44,798 bases of DNA from Rhodoblastus sphagnicola (GTDB taxonomy: Bacteria; Pseudomonadota; Alphaproteobacteria; Rhizobiales; Beijerinckiaceae): positions 1 through 44,798 of the forward strand of contig NZ_NHSJ01000051.1 of the NCBI RefSeq assembly GCF_002937075.1. Direction: 5' to 3'. The notes under the pieces are model-generated. The model ran no database searches. It was not told where the DNA came from and saw nothing but the letters and a program-made list of their open reading frames with translations. The number at the start of each line of letters is the position of its first letter. The stretch's first letter is position 1. Of this stretch, positions 26,217-35,098 are shown one piece after another. A program made the position numbers and the translations under genes.

Positions 26217-28192
26217 TGACGATGGGTCGGTCAAACATGATTGCGCCGCTGCGTAAATTTCCAGCGACGGCGAGATTTCTCACGAACGCGCTTCTGGCGG
26301 TTGTGGCGATTGTCGCCTTGCTGCCTTCGCCGGCGCAGGCATGGTGGAACGACGACTGGTCGTTGCGCAAGAAAATCACCATCGACGCCAGCGCGTCTGG
26401 CGCCAACATCACCGATCCGATCGGCTCCACGCCGGTTCTGGTGCGGCTGCATTTGGGCAATTTCCGCTTCGGTTCGACCAAGGACGATGGCAGCGACCTT
26501 CGCTTCATCGCCTCCGACGACAAGACGCCCTTGAAGTTTCAAATCGAAAAATTCGATTCGCTCCTGGGTGAGGCGCTGGTGTGGGTATCCGCGCCGAACG
26601 TGCTGGCCGGGGCCAAGTCCGATATCTGGCTCTACTACGGCAATAAAAAGGCAGTGGCGGCCAGCGACGCCAAGGGCGTCTACGATACCGACGCGGTGCT
26701 GGTCTATCACTTCAGCGAGCGCGGCGCGCCGCCGATGGACTCCACCGTATGGGCCAATAATGCTCAAAGCGTGGGCCAACCCGCCGATGGATCGATCATC
26801 GCCACCGGCCTGCGTCTGGACGGGCGGTCCGCCCTGACATTGCCGGCCTCGCCAACGCTGGCGCTGGCGGCCAATTCAGCCTTCACCTGGTCGGCATGGA
26901 TCAAGCCGGCCGCGGCGCAGGCCAATGCCGCGATCTACAGCCGGCGCGACACCGCCGCGTCAAACGGTCTCGTGATCGGGATCGACAATGGCGCGCCGTT
27001 TGTCGAGGTGACGAATGCGGGCGTGACTCAACGCAGCGGCGCGGGCGCGCCGGTCGCGCCGGGCGGCTGGCGTCATCTGGCGGTGGTCGCCAACAATGGT
27101 CAGGTCTCGCTGTTTCTGGACGGCGTTCCCTATGCTTCTGTCGCCGCTTCACTGCCGGCTCTCAACTCGATCGCGCTGATCGGCGGCGATGCGGCGGTTC
27201 CCGGCGCGGCGCCGGTCGCTTCCGAACCGGCTTCCTCAGCGGCGGCTCCGGCTCCTGTCGAAGCCCCCGCCGCGATGGGGGGGTTCGTCGGCGACATCGA
27301 CGAACTGCAGATCTCCAAGGTCGCGCGCCCCAACGGCTTCATCAGGTTCGCGGCGATCGGGCAAGGGCCGGATCAGTCCAAGCTGTTGTCCTTCAGCGTC
27401 GATGAGGAGACCGCAAGCTGGCTGTCGGGTTATTTCGCGGTGATCCTGAAATCGGTCACGCTCGACGGCTGGGTCGTCATCGGCGTGCTGATGATGATGG
27501 CCGTGCTGAGCTGGGTCGTGATGTGGGACCGGACCGGCTATATCAACAGGCAGTCCCGCGCCAACGCGGACTTCCTGAAAGCGTTCCATGAAATGTCCAA
27601 CGATCTCGGCGCGCTCGGTCGCGGCGATACGAAGGACGTTTCCACGCTGGGCGGGCGTCTCGCGCCCGGCGAAGCCGCCAGGATGCGATCCTCTTCGCTC
27701 TATCGCATCTATCACGTCGGCGCGAACGAGATTCACCGACGCCTGGCCAGACACGGCCGAAAAGCGCCTGTGCTGTCGGCCGCGGCGATCGCCTCGATCC
27801 GGGCGATGCTCGATAGCGCCGTGGCCAAGGAGATGCAGAAACTCAACCGGTTGATGGTCGTCCTGACGATCGCGATTTCCGGCGGACCGTTCCTCGGGCT
27901 GCTCGGAACGGTGGTCGGCGTCATGATCACCTTCGCGGCGATCGCGGCTTCAGGCGATGTCAACGTCAACGCCATCGCGCCTGGCATCGCGGCCGCGCTG
28001 GTGGCGACCGTCGCCGGCCTCGCCGTCGCGATCCCCGCGCTGTTCGGCTACAACTACCTGATCTCCCGCATCAAGAATTTGACGACGGACGTTCAGGTTT
28101 TCGTCGACGAATTCATCACGCGGATGGCCGAGGTCCACGATGAGGACAACAATCGGCCCGATCCCGTCGACCACCAAATTGCAGCGGAATGA
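26216..28192 (+). CDS. ExbB/TolQ-type proton channel with DUF2341 and LamG-like ectodomain
   Basis: This 658-residue fusion belongs to the Ton/Tol energiser family. A signal peptide (ends near PSPAQAWW, about 41) leads into a DUF2341 domain (about 42-165; WNDDWSLRKKITID through SDIWLYYGNKKAV). A concanavalin-A/LamG-like domain follows (about 165-390; ALTLPASPTLALAANSAFTWSAWIKP and GGWRHLAVVANNGQVSLFLDG). TM1 lies at about 403-436. The MotA/TolQ/ExbB core carries TM2 and TM3 (ISGGPFLGLLGTVVGVMITFAAIAA and IAAALVATVAGLAVAIPALFGYNYL). ExbB is normally about 240 residues, so roughly 400 residues here face the periplasm and could bind glycan or the exoprotein. ATG at 26216 overlaps the tpsB stop, and the 3' end overlaps exbD (ATGA), implying translational coupling. 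Confidence 0.88.
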   Translation: MTMGRSNMIAPLRKFPATARFLTNALLAVVAIVALLPSPAQAWWNDDWSLRKKITIDASASGANITDPIGSTPVLVRLHLGNFRFGSTKDDGSDLRFIASDDKTPLKFQIEKFDSLLGEALVWVSAPNVLAGAKSDIWLYYGNKKAVAASDAKGVYDTDAVLVYHFSERGAPPMDSTVWANNAQSVGQPADGSIIATGLRLDGRSALTLPASPTLALAANSAFTWSAWIKPAAAQANAAIYSRRDTAASNGLVIGIDNGAPFVEVTNAGVTQRSGAGAPVAPGGWRHLAVVANNGQVSLFLDGVPYASVAASLPALNSIALIGGDAAVPGAAPVASEPASSAAAPAPVEAPAAMGGFVGDIDELQISKVARPNGFIRFAAIGQGPDQSKLLSFSVDEETASWLSGYFAVILKSVTLDGWVVIGVLMMMAVLSWVVMWDRTGYINRQSRANADFLKAFHEMSNDLGALGRGDTKDVSTLGGRLAPGEAARMRSSSLYRIYHVGANEIHRRLARHGRKAPVLSAAAIASIRAMLDSAVAKEMQKLNRLMVVLTIAISGGPFLGLLGTVVGVMITFAAIAASGDVNVNAIAPGIAAALVATVAGLAVAIPALFGYNYLISRIKNLTTDVQVFVDEFITRMAEVHDEDNNRPDPVDHQIAAE

Positions 28193-28602
28193 CGGCCATG
28201 CAAATCCAGTCCGATGCAAAACCGTATGACGACATCAACATCACGCCGATGCTGGATCTCGCTTACGTCCTCCTGGTGATTTTCATCATCATGACGACCG
28301 CGACGGTGCAGGGCCAGAAGGTCAATCTGCCGAAGGCGTCGGCGGCCCCCAGCCTCGCGACCCAGACCACGAAGGCGATCACCGTCGGCAATGATGGCAA
28401 GATCTTCCTCGACACCATTCCGGTGACGTTGCCTGAACTGGAACAGCGCCTGATCCAGCAGAAGGCGCTGACGCCGGAGTTCCCGATCGTGCTGCGCGGC
28501 GATGCGCAGGCGCAATACCAGAACGTCATGGACGTTCTCGATCTGCTTGGCCGCATCGGACTGACTCAGGTCGGACTCGCCACCAAGCCGCTTGTGAAGT
28601 GA
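28189..28602 (+). CDS. exbD: ExbD/TolR biopolymer transport protein
   Basis: The 137-residue protein has the ExbD layout: a short cytoplasmic N-terminus, one TM helix and a small periplasmic domain. Asp23 in NITPMLDLAYVLLVIFIIM is the conserved proton-carrying aspartate of the family. KVNLPKASAAP follows the membrane helix as usual. It would form the proton channel with the preceding ExbB-type protein and drive the TonB encoded two genes downstream. The gene overlaps its upstream neighbour by four bases and its downstream neighbour by one. Confidence 0.92.
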   Translation: MTAMQIQSDAKPYDDINITPMLDLAYVLLVIFIIMTTATVQGQKVNLPKASAAPSLATQTTKAITVGNDGKIFLDTIPVTLPELEQRLIQQKALTPEFPIVLRGDAQAQYQNVMDVLDLLGRIGLTQVGLATKPLVK

Positions 28603-29228
28603 TGGGGGCTGCGATGGTGCTGTCCGTGGTCGCCAATCCTGATCCCGCCGACGTCGCACGCTCTGCGCGGCGGGAACGCGGCGGCGATGCGCCGCATGCC
28701 GGCGTCGCTCGGGGCGCGAAACATGCGCTCGGCATGGGGTGGCCGTCGGTCATGGCTGTCCTGGCGGAGTTCGGACACGGCATCCGGCTCGCGGCGCGCA
28801 AGCGGTTGATGCGCCTCATCCCGGGCGCCGGGATAAAGACGAGGCCGCGCGCCGCCGCTCGGGCGGCGTGTGTCCCGCCGGTTGCGCGCGCAGCGGAGAC
28901 GGCGGCGCTGCTGCGGTTTCCCATTCGCGGCGAAGCGCTGTTGGTCGGGCTCGCCAAGTGTCTGCGGATGCGGATCGCGGCCATGGGGATTCCCGGCGAT
29001 TTGGTTGTCCTGGAGATCGAGCGGGGTGACCGGTCCTGTCTGCGCATCGATGACGCGAGCTACATCGCTTTTGATCCGCGCGAGGCGGTTTACGACCTGA
29101 TCCTGCATTTTGCCGAGGACACGACAATGCGGATCGAGACGGCCAGCGTCGACGTGCTCATGCAGTTTGTTGTGCAGTACCTCGAAGCCAAGCAGGCGGA
29201 TTTGACATCCGGGGAGGCGTTTGCGTGA
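28602..29228 (+). CDS. unknown cytoplasmic protein between exbD and tonB
   Basis: I do not recognise this 208-residue protein. ATG at 28602 overlaps the exbD stop; GTG at 28599 is also in frame. There is no signal peptide or clear TM helix. The N-terminal half is Arg/Ala-rich and low-complexity. The C-terminal half looks folded (ALLRFPIRGEALLVGLAKCL; DLVVLEIERGDRSCLRIDDA; IAFDPREAVYDLILHFAEDT; SVDVLMQFVVQYLEAK). Its last four bases overlap the tonB start. Tight coupling on both sides argues that it is a real gene working with the Ton complex. Codon use in the N-terminal half is less certain than in the neighbours. Confidence 0.65.
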   Translation: MGAAMVLSVVANPDPADVARSARRERGGDAPHAGVARGAKHALGMGWPSVMAVLAEFGHGIRLAARKRLMRLIPGAGIKTRPRAAARAACVPPVARAAETAALLRFPIRGEALLVGLAKCLRMRIAAMGIPGDLVVLEIERGDRSCLRIDDASYIAFDPREAVYDLILHFAEDTTMRIETASVDVLMQFVVQYLEAKQADLTSGEAFA

Positions 29229-29986
29229 GCGACCCGAGCCAAATCGAGAGCCAGTCCGACGATGAGTCCGAGGAAGGGCAGGAAGGCCGTCGGCAAAGCG
29301 GATCATATCTGCGTCGTGGCGCGACCGTCGGCGTGATCGCGCTGGCGATCTGCGGCGGAATTTATGTGTTGATCCGCCACGACGATATGGCGCCGCCGCT
29401 CCAGGTGCGCGACCTGACGATCTTCACCGTCGCGCCGCCGCCGCCTCCGCCGCCGCCTCCGCCCGAGCAGAAAATGATCGAGCAGCCGAAGGTGACCGAG
29501 CAGGAGATCAACGAACAAAAGCCGGTGGAGGAAGACAAGCCCATCGACAAGCCGAAGGACGAGCCGCTCAAGGACGTCAAGAACGAGCCTCCGCCGGGTC
29601 CTCTGGCGCTTGACGCCAAGGCGGAGGGGCCAGGCGACGCGTTCAATCTCGGCGGCAAGCCGGGCGGCAGCCCCTACGGAGGGGGGGGAGGAGGTTCCGG
29701 CGGCAGTCGTTGGGGCGGATACTCGGCGATGGTCAGTTCGCAAATCGAGGCGGCTCTGCGCGGCAACGCCAAGACGCGTAATGCGTCCGTTCAGATGCAG
29801 GTCCGGTTATGGGCGGACGCGACCGGTCGCATCACCCGCGTTCAATTGGGATCTTCGACGGGCGACGCGGAACTCGACGCCGTCATCAGAAACGAAGTGC
29901 TGGGGGCGCTGACGCTGCGGAGTCCGCCGCCCGCCGACATGCCGATGCCAATCGTCACCCGGATCACCGAACGGCGACCGGGCTGA
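29225..29986 (+). CDS. tonB: TonB-family energy transducer (copy 1)
   Basis: The 253-residue protein has an N-terminal TM anchor (about 33-50, with ICGGIYVLI). A periplasmic Pro/Glu/Lys spacer begins with ten prolines (residues 71-80) and continues with EQPKVTEQEINEQKPVEE-type repeats. A Gly-rich linker and a TonB C-terminal domain (about 172-253; VQMQVRLWADATGRITRVQL) follow. The end LRSPPPADMPMPIVTRI resembles the PPADLPQP end of the STN proteins here, suggesting a locus-specific TonB-C subfamily. It starts at GTG 29225, overlapping the upstream stop by four bases. With ExbB and ExbD it forms a complete Ton complex coded directly after tpsB. The outer-membrane target is not obvious because no TonB-dependent receptor is encoded here. 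Confidence 0.9.
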   Translation: MSDPSQIESQSDDESEEGQEGRRQSGSYLRRGATVGVIALAICGGIYVLIRHDDMAPPLQVRDLTIFTVAPPPPPPPPPPEQKMIEQPKVTEQEINEQKPVEEDKPIDKPKDEPLKDVKNEPPPGPLALDAKAEGPGDAFNLGGKPGGSPYGGGGGGSGGSRWGGYSAMVSSQIEAALRGNAKTRNASVQMQVRLWADATGRITRVQLGSSTGDAELDAVIRNEVLGALTLRSPPPADMPMPIVTRITERRPG

Positions 29987-30047
29987 GAGCCTCACAACAA
30001 ATCGAATGAACACGAACGTGCGGATTTAGCTCTAGGAGTGGGGACTG

Positions 30048-31901
30048 ATGTTTGGACGAAAATTGAATCGGCGCCGTTGCGAGATCCCGCTCGCTCTGTC
30101 GCTGTCCACGCTGCTGTGCGTTAATCCGGCCCTTGCCCAGAGCGAGACGGATCCACAGGCGCCGCCCCCCGCCAAGAACAGCGATCAGAAGCGCGCGACG
30201 GTCTCCAAGGCGAAACCGATGTCGCCGAACATGTCGATCAATCTTGTCAATCTGTTGGTCAAGCGCGGCGCCTTGAGCGAAGAGGAAGCCCAGGGACTGA
30301 TCAAACAGGCCGAGGACGAGGCCTATGTGTCGCGACAGGCGACCAAGGACGCCGCCGCCAAGGCCAGCGAGGCCGCGAAAGCCGCGACGGCGGCGGCCTC
30401 GGCGGCCGAGCCGCGCGGCGCGCGGCACGTCACCTACGTCCCGGAAATCGTCAAGCAGCAATTGCGCGAGCAGATCAAGCAAGAGGTGATGGAAAAGGCG
30501 AAGAACGAAAACTGGGCGTCGCCTGGCCTCTATCCGGAATGGGCCGAGCGCATTCACGTCTATGGCGACTTGCGCGGCCGCTATCAGGGCAGCTTCTACC
30601 CGCAAGGCAACGATCCCTCGGGAACCCCCAATTTCAACCAGATCAACACCGGTTCGCCTTACGATAACAGCCCCGTGAGCTCCAATCCCTATTACTATCC
30701 GACCTATAATTCCGATCAGAACCGTCAGCAATATCTGCTTCGCGCCCGGCTCGGATTGGCCGCGGATTTGACCAACGGTTTTGCCGCGGGTTTCAGGTTC
30801 GCGACCGGCCAGAGCAATTCGCCGGTCTCGACAAACCAGACGCTGGGAGCGACCGGCGGCAATTTCTCGAAATACTCGCTGTGGCTCGATCGCGCGTTTC
30901 TGTCATACAAGCCTTTTGACGATGCGACGTTCTACCTCGGGCGCTTCGACAATCCGTTCTGGTCGCCGACGGATATCGTCTGGAGCAAGGAACTCGGCTT
31001 CGATGGCGCCGCGGTGCAAGTCAAGCATGACGTGGGCGATGACTTCACGCCCTTCGCGGTGCTCGGCGCGTTCCCGATCTACAACACGGACCTGAACGCC
31101 GGCATCAATCTCGGCGTCAACAACGGCCAACCCAGCAAATTCAAAAACACCGACAAATGGCTGTTCGGCGTGCAAGTCGGCTTCTTTCGCGAGATCAATC
31201 CCGAAACCGCGGTTCGGTTCGGCGTCGCCTATTATGACTTTGACAACGTGCAGGGAAAATACTCCGACCTCTGCTCCGTGCTCAACGCGTCCGACGCGTG
31301 CAATACCGACCTGACCCGGCCGTCGTTTGCCCAGAAGGGCAATACCTACAGGACGTTGCGCAATATAGAGTCGACGGCGAGCAATACCTATGGAACGACA
31401 AGCCAGTTTCAGTATTTCGGCCTCGCCAGCGAGTATCGCCCGCTGGTCGTCAGCGCCCAGGCGGATTTCACACACTTCAACCCGGCTCACATCATCCTGG
31501 ACGGCGAATACGTGACCAATACCGCGTTCGATCGCAGTCTCCTGAGGACTGTCGCGGTGAACAATATCGGTTCCGGGACCAGTACGAAATCCGGTGTTTT
31601 CAATGGCGGCAATCAAGGCTGGCTGGGGCGTCTGACGGTCGGCGACAAGGAGATCAAGCAGCTTTGGGACTGGAACGTGCATGCCGGTTACAAATATCTT
31701 GAATCGGATGCGACTGTTGACGCCTTCGCGGATGCCGATTTCGGCTTGGGGGGCTCCAATCTCCAAGGTTACTTCCTCGGCGGCAATCTTGGCCTGAGCC
31801 AGAACGTCGCAGCCTCCCTGCGCTGGATGAGCGCCAAGAACATCGCCGGCGCGCCCTATGCCGTCGATGTCGTGCAACTCGATGTCAACGCGAAGTTCTG
31901 A
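30048..31901 (+). CDS. putative outer-membrane porin with coiled-coil N-terminus
   Basis: The 617-residue protein belongs to the putative porin type (PF16930-like). A signal peptide ends near NPALAQSE. Then come a short helical segment (MSINLVNLLVKRGALSEEEAQGLI) and an Ala/Lys coiled coil (about 85-165; KQQLREQIKQEVMEKAKNE), probably spanning towards peptidoglycan. The barrel begins near RIHVYGDLRGRYQGSF, shows alternating aromatic strands (FLSYKPFDDATFYLGRFDNPFW) and ends in VDVVQLDVNAKF with a terminal Phe. AGGAG nine bases before ATG 30048 supports the start. The 61-base gap after tonB suggests the same operon. It could be the Ton-dependent partner or a structural outer-membrane protein for the adhesin. 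Confidence 0.82.
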   Translation: MFGRKLNRRRCEIPLALSLSTLLCVNPALAQSETDPQAPPPAKNSDQKRATVSKAKPMSPNMSINLVNLLVKRGALSEEEAQGLIKQAEDEAYVSRQATKDAAAKASEAAKAATAAASAAEPRGARHVTYVPEIVKQQLREQIKQEVMEKAKNENWASPGLYPEWAERIHVYGDLRGRYQGSFYPQGNDPSGTPNFNQINTGSPYDNSPVSSNPYYYPTYNSDQNRQQYLLRARLGLAADLTNGFAAGFRFATGQSNSPVSTNQTLGATGGNFSKYSLWLDRAFLSYKPFDDATFYLGRFDNPFWSPTDIVWSKELGFDGAAVQVKHDVGDDFTPFAVLGAFPIYNTDLNAGINLGVNNGQPSKFKNTDKWLFGVQVGFFREINPETAVRFGVAYYDFDNVQGKYSDLCSVLNASDACNTDLTRPSFAQKGNTYRTLRNIESTASNTYGTTSQFQYFGLASEYRPLVVSAQADFTHFNPAHIILDGEYVTNTAFDRSLLRTVAVNNIGSGTSTKSGVFNGGNQGWLGRLTVGDKEIKQLWDWNVHAGYKYLESDATVDAFADADFGLGGSNLQGYFLGGNLGLSQNVAASLRWMSAKNIAGAPYAVDVVQLDVNAKF

Positions 31902-31903
31902 TC

Positions 31904-32530
31904 ATGAAAACGCACTTGAACGTCATCCTTGTGATAGCGGCGTCGCTGGCGGTGGCGATGTTTTCGGTCCGGGCCGATGCGGCGGACGAAGCCGACCGTC
32001 TGCGCGAAGCGTTGCGCGGCTCCATCGCGCAGGCTCGGCAATTGGAGGACCAGCGCGCCGCGCTTCAGGCCAAGATCGCCAACTACGAGTTGAACGCCGA
32101 GCGCGACAAGGCCGCCGCCAAAGCGCAAGTCGACGCCGCCAAGGCCGAGAGCAAGGCCGCCAAGGCCGAGGTCCGCGAAGTCCGGCAGCAGCAGCGCGAT
32201 GCGGTCGAGGAATTCAACAAGCGCCTGGCGGAGCGCGATGAGACGCTTGAAAAATGGAAGACGGCTTACGAGGAGGCCGCCAACGTCGCAAGGTCCAAGG
32301 ACGCCGAGCGCGCCAAATTCGAGGGCCAGGCGAATGCCTTCAAAGCCAGCGCCAAGAGCTGCCAGAGCAAGAACGCCCTGATGTTGAAGGCCAGCCAAGA
32401 CCTTCTCAAAGGTTACAGAGATCTCGCGCTCCCAGGGCAGGAACCGCTCCTTGGGCTGAGTAAAGTTGAGGTAGAAAACTACATTCAAGAGACCAACGAC
32501 AGGCTCCTCGATCAGAAGGCAGTTCAATGA
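31904..32530 (+). CDS. periplasmic coiled-coil protein
   Basis: This 208-residue protein has a signal peptide (about 1-26, ending VRADA). It is then almost wholly an Ala/Lys/Glu heptad-rich helix (about 30-150), with a short non-helical tail (ALPGQEPLLGLSKVEVENYI). No enzymatic domain is recognised. It starts two bases after the porin stop and overlaps the next gene by four bases (ATGA), so it is made together with the porin and the isomerase. A rod-like periplasmic scaffold linking porin, TpsB or TonB is plausible but unproven. It contains a single cysteine after the signal peptide (SAKSCQSKN). Confidence 0.75.
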   Translation: MKTHLNVILVIAASLAVAMFSVRADAADEADRLREALRGSIAQARQLEDQRAALQAKIANYELNAERDKAAAKAQVDAAKAESKAAKAEVREVRQQQRDAVEEFNKRLAERDETLEKWKTAYEEAANVARSKDAERAKFEGQANAFKASAKSCQSKNALMLKASQDLLKGYRDLALPGQEPLLGLSKVEVENYIQETNDRLLDQKAVQ

Positions 32531-33573
32531 GTATGAAAATTTTCGGAGCGGCAGGGATGACCAAGGCGGGAGTCATCGGTTCCGCGGCTCTGGCGGTCGT
32601 TATTGGCATGACCGGGGTGACCAACGCCCAAAGCGCGCCTCAGCAGAATGGGGCGTCGACCGCGACGAAGCCGAAGCCCGTTTCGTCGCCAGCCACGCAG
32701 CCTGTCGCCACAGGCCGGCCTGTCGCGGCGACGGAAAAGTCCTCATCCGGCGACGATGTGGTGGCGCGGGTGGGCAACGCCAACATCTCGGCCGAGGAAA
32801 TTCGGGCCTATGTCGCAACGCTCCGGCCGGCCGATCAGGAGGCGTTGAAACAGAATCCCGCGATTCTCAGTCAGGCCGTCCGCATGCTTCTGGCCAACCG
32901 CCTGGTGTTGGAGGAACTTCGGAGCCGGAAATGGGACCAGCAGGCGAGTGTGACGACACAGCTGGAGCGCATGCGGGAAGGCGCGCTCGTCGAGCTTTAT
33001 CTGCAGATGGTGTCGACGCCCCCGGCGAGCTATCCAGGCGAAGATGAATTGCAAAAGGTCTATGACGCCAACCGTGAGGCGTTCCTGACGCCGCGTCAGT
33101 TCGAGGTCGCTCAGATCTTCGTCGCGGCCGCCAAGGACGGCGACAAGACGACCGAAGACGCCGCCCGCAAGCGTCTTGAGGATGTTCAGCGCAAGTTGAA
33201 GGCCCCGGGCGCGGATTTCGCCGCCATCGCCACCGAGTCCGGCGCCGCCAATGGCGGGGCTCTCGGTTTGCTCGTGGAAAGCCAGTTTCGACCGGAGATC
33301 CGACCCCATCTCGCCGGGCTGGCGAAGGGCGCGATATCCGAACCGGTTCGTCTCGATGACGGCTGGCACATCCTGAAGTTGATCGACACCAAAGCCGCCT
33401 ATACGCGCACCTTGCCGGAGGTGCGCGAGGCGCTCGTCCAACAGATGCGCGCCGAGCGCGCGCGCGCGCTGCGCCAGGCCTATCTCGCCGAAGTGCTCAA
33501 GCAGAATCCGCCTGTTTTGAATGAGCTTGCGATCGCGAACCTCGTGGCGCAACCCCCGGCGGGGGCGAAATAG
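32527..33573 (+). CDS. periplasmic peptidyl-prolyl isomerase, parvulin/SurA-PpiC type
   Basis: The 348-residue protein carries a signal peptide (to about residue 36, ending VTNAQ). A Pro/Thr-rich linker and a SurA-like N-terminal helical domain follow (VVARVGNANISAEEIRAYVATL; AVRMLLANRLVLEEL). The parvulin rotamase domain spans about 190-290 (PRQFEVAQIFVAA; DFAAIATESGAANGGALGLL; ISEPVRLDDGWHILKLID). Such proteins chaperone outer-membrane barrels and secreted substrates. In this setting it probably holds TpsA, TpsB or the porin during transit. It overlaps the coiled-coil gene and is followed by a strong hairpin. Confidence 0.9.
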   Translation: MSMKIFGAAGMTKAGVIGSAALAVVIGMTGVTNAQSAPQQNGASTATKPKPVSSPATQPVATGRPVAATEKSSSGDDVVARVGNANISAEEIRAYVATLRPADQEALKQNPAILSQAVRMLLANRLVLEELRSRKWDQQASVTTQLERMREGALVELYLQMVSTPPASYPGEDELQKVYDANREAFLTPRQFEVAQIFVAAAKDGDKTTEDAARKRLEDVQRKLKAPGADFAAIATESGAANGGALGLLVESQFRPEIRPHLAGLAKGAISEPVRLDDGWHILKLIDTKAAYTRTLPEVREALVQQMRAERARALRQAYLAEVLKQNPPVLNELAIANLVAQPPAGAK

Positions 33574-33586
33574 CGCCTTTCGATCC

Positions 33587-33611
33587 CGATGGCGCGGACA
33601 CCGCGCCATCG
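33587..33611. terminator. strong hairpin after isomerase gene
   Basis: CGATGGCGCGG (33587-33597), a loop of three bases (ACA) and the exact complement CCGCGCCATCG (33601-33611) form a perfect 11-bp stem 14 bases past the stop codon. No T-run follows, so it may end or stabilise the upstream transcript rather than act as a textbook terminator. Confidence 0.5.
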
Positions 33612-33710
33612 CCCGATCCTGAACGCGGATCTCGCCAGAGCCGTTGTCACGGACCGAGCCACATCACCTTCGATTTCCCATTTCGTCTGTAATTCGCGCA
33701 GGAGCCCGCC

Positions 33711-34241
33711 ATGTCCGAGACCGTCATCGCCAAACTGACCCTTGAGAGCCTGCGCGATACGCTGCAAACGCTCGGCTATCGCGTCGAAACGATGACTGAT
33801 CCCGTCGCCAATGTGACCTGTCTGCGCTCGGCCACCAATGGTTGCGGCTTTGAGATTCGACCCGGCAACCCGATCCCGGGCGGCGACGAGTTTGTCGATG
33901 CGGCGCTGGTCGCGGTGTTGCAGGTGCAAGGCGATCTGCCGCTTGGGATTGTCAATCAATGGAATGTGAGCCGGCGCTTTGCCCGCCTGCAACTCAGTTC
34001 GCCGTTCCTTGCGCTGACGCAGGACATCTCCGTCGTCGGCGGCGTCACGCCGAGCCATCTCCGATCCCAGATTGAAATCTGGGATCGCTTGATCCAGGAG
34101 CTGATCGTCTATCTGCGGACGGAACTGTCCAAATTGGTCAGCAACCAGGCGGCGCCTTCGATCGAGCAGGCGAACGGCCATCAGGCGGCGAACGCGCCGG
34201 TTGCGCCGACCGGCGCGCCCGGCGCCGAAGCGCGGGCATAG
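33711..34241 (+). CDS. YbjN-domain protein (type III chaperone-like fold)
   Basis: The 176-residue protein has no signal peptide and matches the YbjN family pattern: an N-terminal LTLESLRDTLQTLGYRVE helix, strands with FEIRPGN, then DAALVAVLQVQG and VNQWNVSRRFARLQLS, and acidic/aromatic later strands. YbjN proteins share the fold of type III secretion chaperones and bind other proteins; their exact roles are poorly known. AGGAG seven bases before ATG 33711 supports the start. A chaperone-like role for a locus component is an inference. The C-terminal 30 residues are Ala/Pro-rich. Confidence 0.75.
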   Translation: MSETVIAKLTLESLRDTLQTLGYRVETMTDPVANVTCLRSATNGCGFEIRPGNPIPGGDEFVDAALVAVLQVQGDLPLGIVNQWNVSRRFARLQLSSPFLALTQDISVVGGVTPSHLRSQIEIWDRLIQELIVYLRTELSKLVSNQAAPSIEQANGHQAANAPVAPTGAPGAEARA

Positions 34242-34327
34242 GCGGGAGACCGAGCTGTCGTGGCCCCGGACGAACGCATGACGATCATCGGGCTCGTGGA
34301 ACGCTCAGGAGGAAAAGGCTTCGCGTA

Positions 34328-35098
34328 ATGGCAAGATGTCACTCCGCTCAGACCGGCGTTTTGGCGACGGCGCTTTGGCTCGCCGTGTTTGGCGCGCAAT
34401 CCCGCGCCGCCGAGGCCGCCGTTGACGCCCGCGTTGCGTCGGTTGAAGCCGCGCCGGCGCCAGAGGGCGGCAAAGTCTCCGGCGGCGGACGGGGCGACGG
34501 CGGCGCGCCAACAGCCGAAGGCCGGCTCGCCTATCGCGCCTTGATCGAAAAGGAAGCCCTGCGCCAGGGCATCGGACCTGAAATCGCCGAAGCCGTCATG
34601 GCGGTGGAGAGCGGATATAATCCGCGCGAAATCGGCGGCGTTGGCGAAATCGGCCTGATGCAGATACGGCCGGAGACCGCCCGCATGCTCGGCTTCGTCG
34701 GCTCCGCCGCCGATCTGGCGATCCCTGAGACGAATATCCATTTCGGCGTCGCTTATCTGGGCCAGGCATGGCGTCTGGCTGGCGGCGACCTCTGCGGCGC
34801 CTTGATGAAATATCGCGCCGGTCATGGCGAGACGCGGTTCTCCTATCTCTCGGTCCATTATTGTCTGGCCGTGCGCTCTCAACTCGCCGCCCGCGGTTTT
34901 CGCGTCACCGGCCGCGTTCCCGTCGCGACGTTCGGAGAGCCGGTCGGCGCGGGCCGGCGGCTGGTTGCGGGGCGAGGCTGCGGGCGCTATTGTATCGGTG
35001 GTGCGGGCGCGGCGGGATCTGGCGTCGCTCCCGTCAATTTCGCCGCGCTGAATGCGTCGCTGGGCGCTTTGGTGATCCAGGCGAGGCCGTCCCGATGA
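34328..35098 (+). CDS. lytic transglycosylase (SLT family)
   Basis: The 256-residue exported enzyme would cleave peptidoglycan glycan strands with 1,6-anhydro-muramic acid formation. A signal peptide runs to about residue 28. The goose-lysozyme-like SLT domain lies at about 68-185: GPEIAEAVMAVESGYNP carries the catalytic glutamate, GEIGLMQIRPETARMLGF is the family glycine/methionine motif, and NIHFGVAYLGQAW and LMKYRAGHGETRF follow. Dedicated transglycosylases are common in secretion loci, where they open the wall for large assemblies. Here it could make room for the Ton complex, coiled-coil rod or TpsA. Its stop overlaps the next start (ATGA). Confidence 0.88.
   Translation: MARCHSAQTGVLATALWLAVFGAQSRAAEAAVDARVASVEAAPAPEGGKVSGGGRGDGGAPTAEGRLAYRALIEKEALRQGIGPEIAEAVMAVESGYNPREIGGVGEIGLMQIRPETARMLGFVGSAADLAIPETNIHFGVAYLGQAWRLAGGDLCGALMKYRAGHGETRFSYLSVHYCLAVRSQLAARGFRVTGRVPVATFGEPVGAGRRLVAGRGCGRYCIGGAGAAGSGVAPVNFAALNASLGALVIQARPSR

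Noticed and set aside
34768-35094. In-frame extension upstream of the small exported protein
   Set aside because: It overlaps the transglycosylase in another frame; the signal peptide and ATGA overlap fix the start at 35095.
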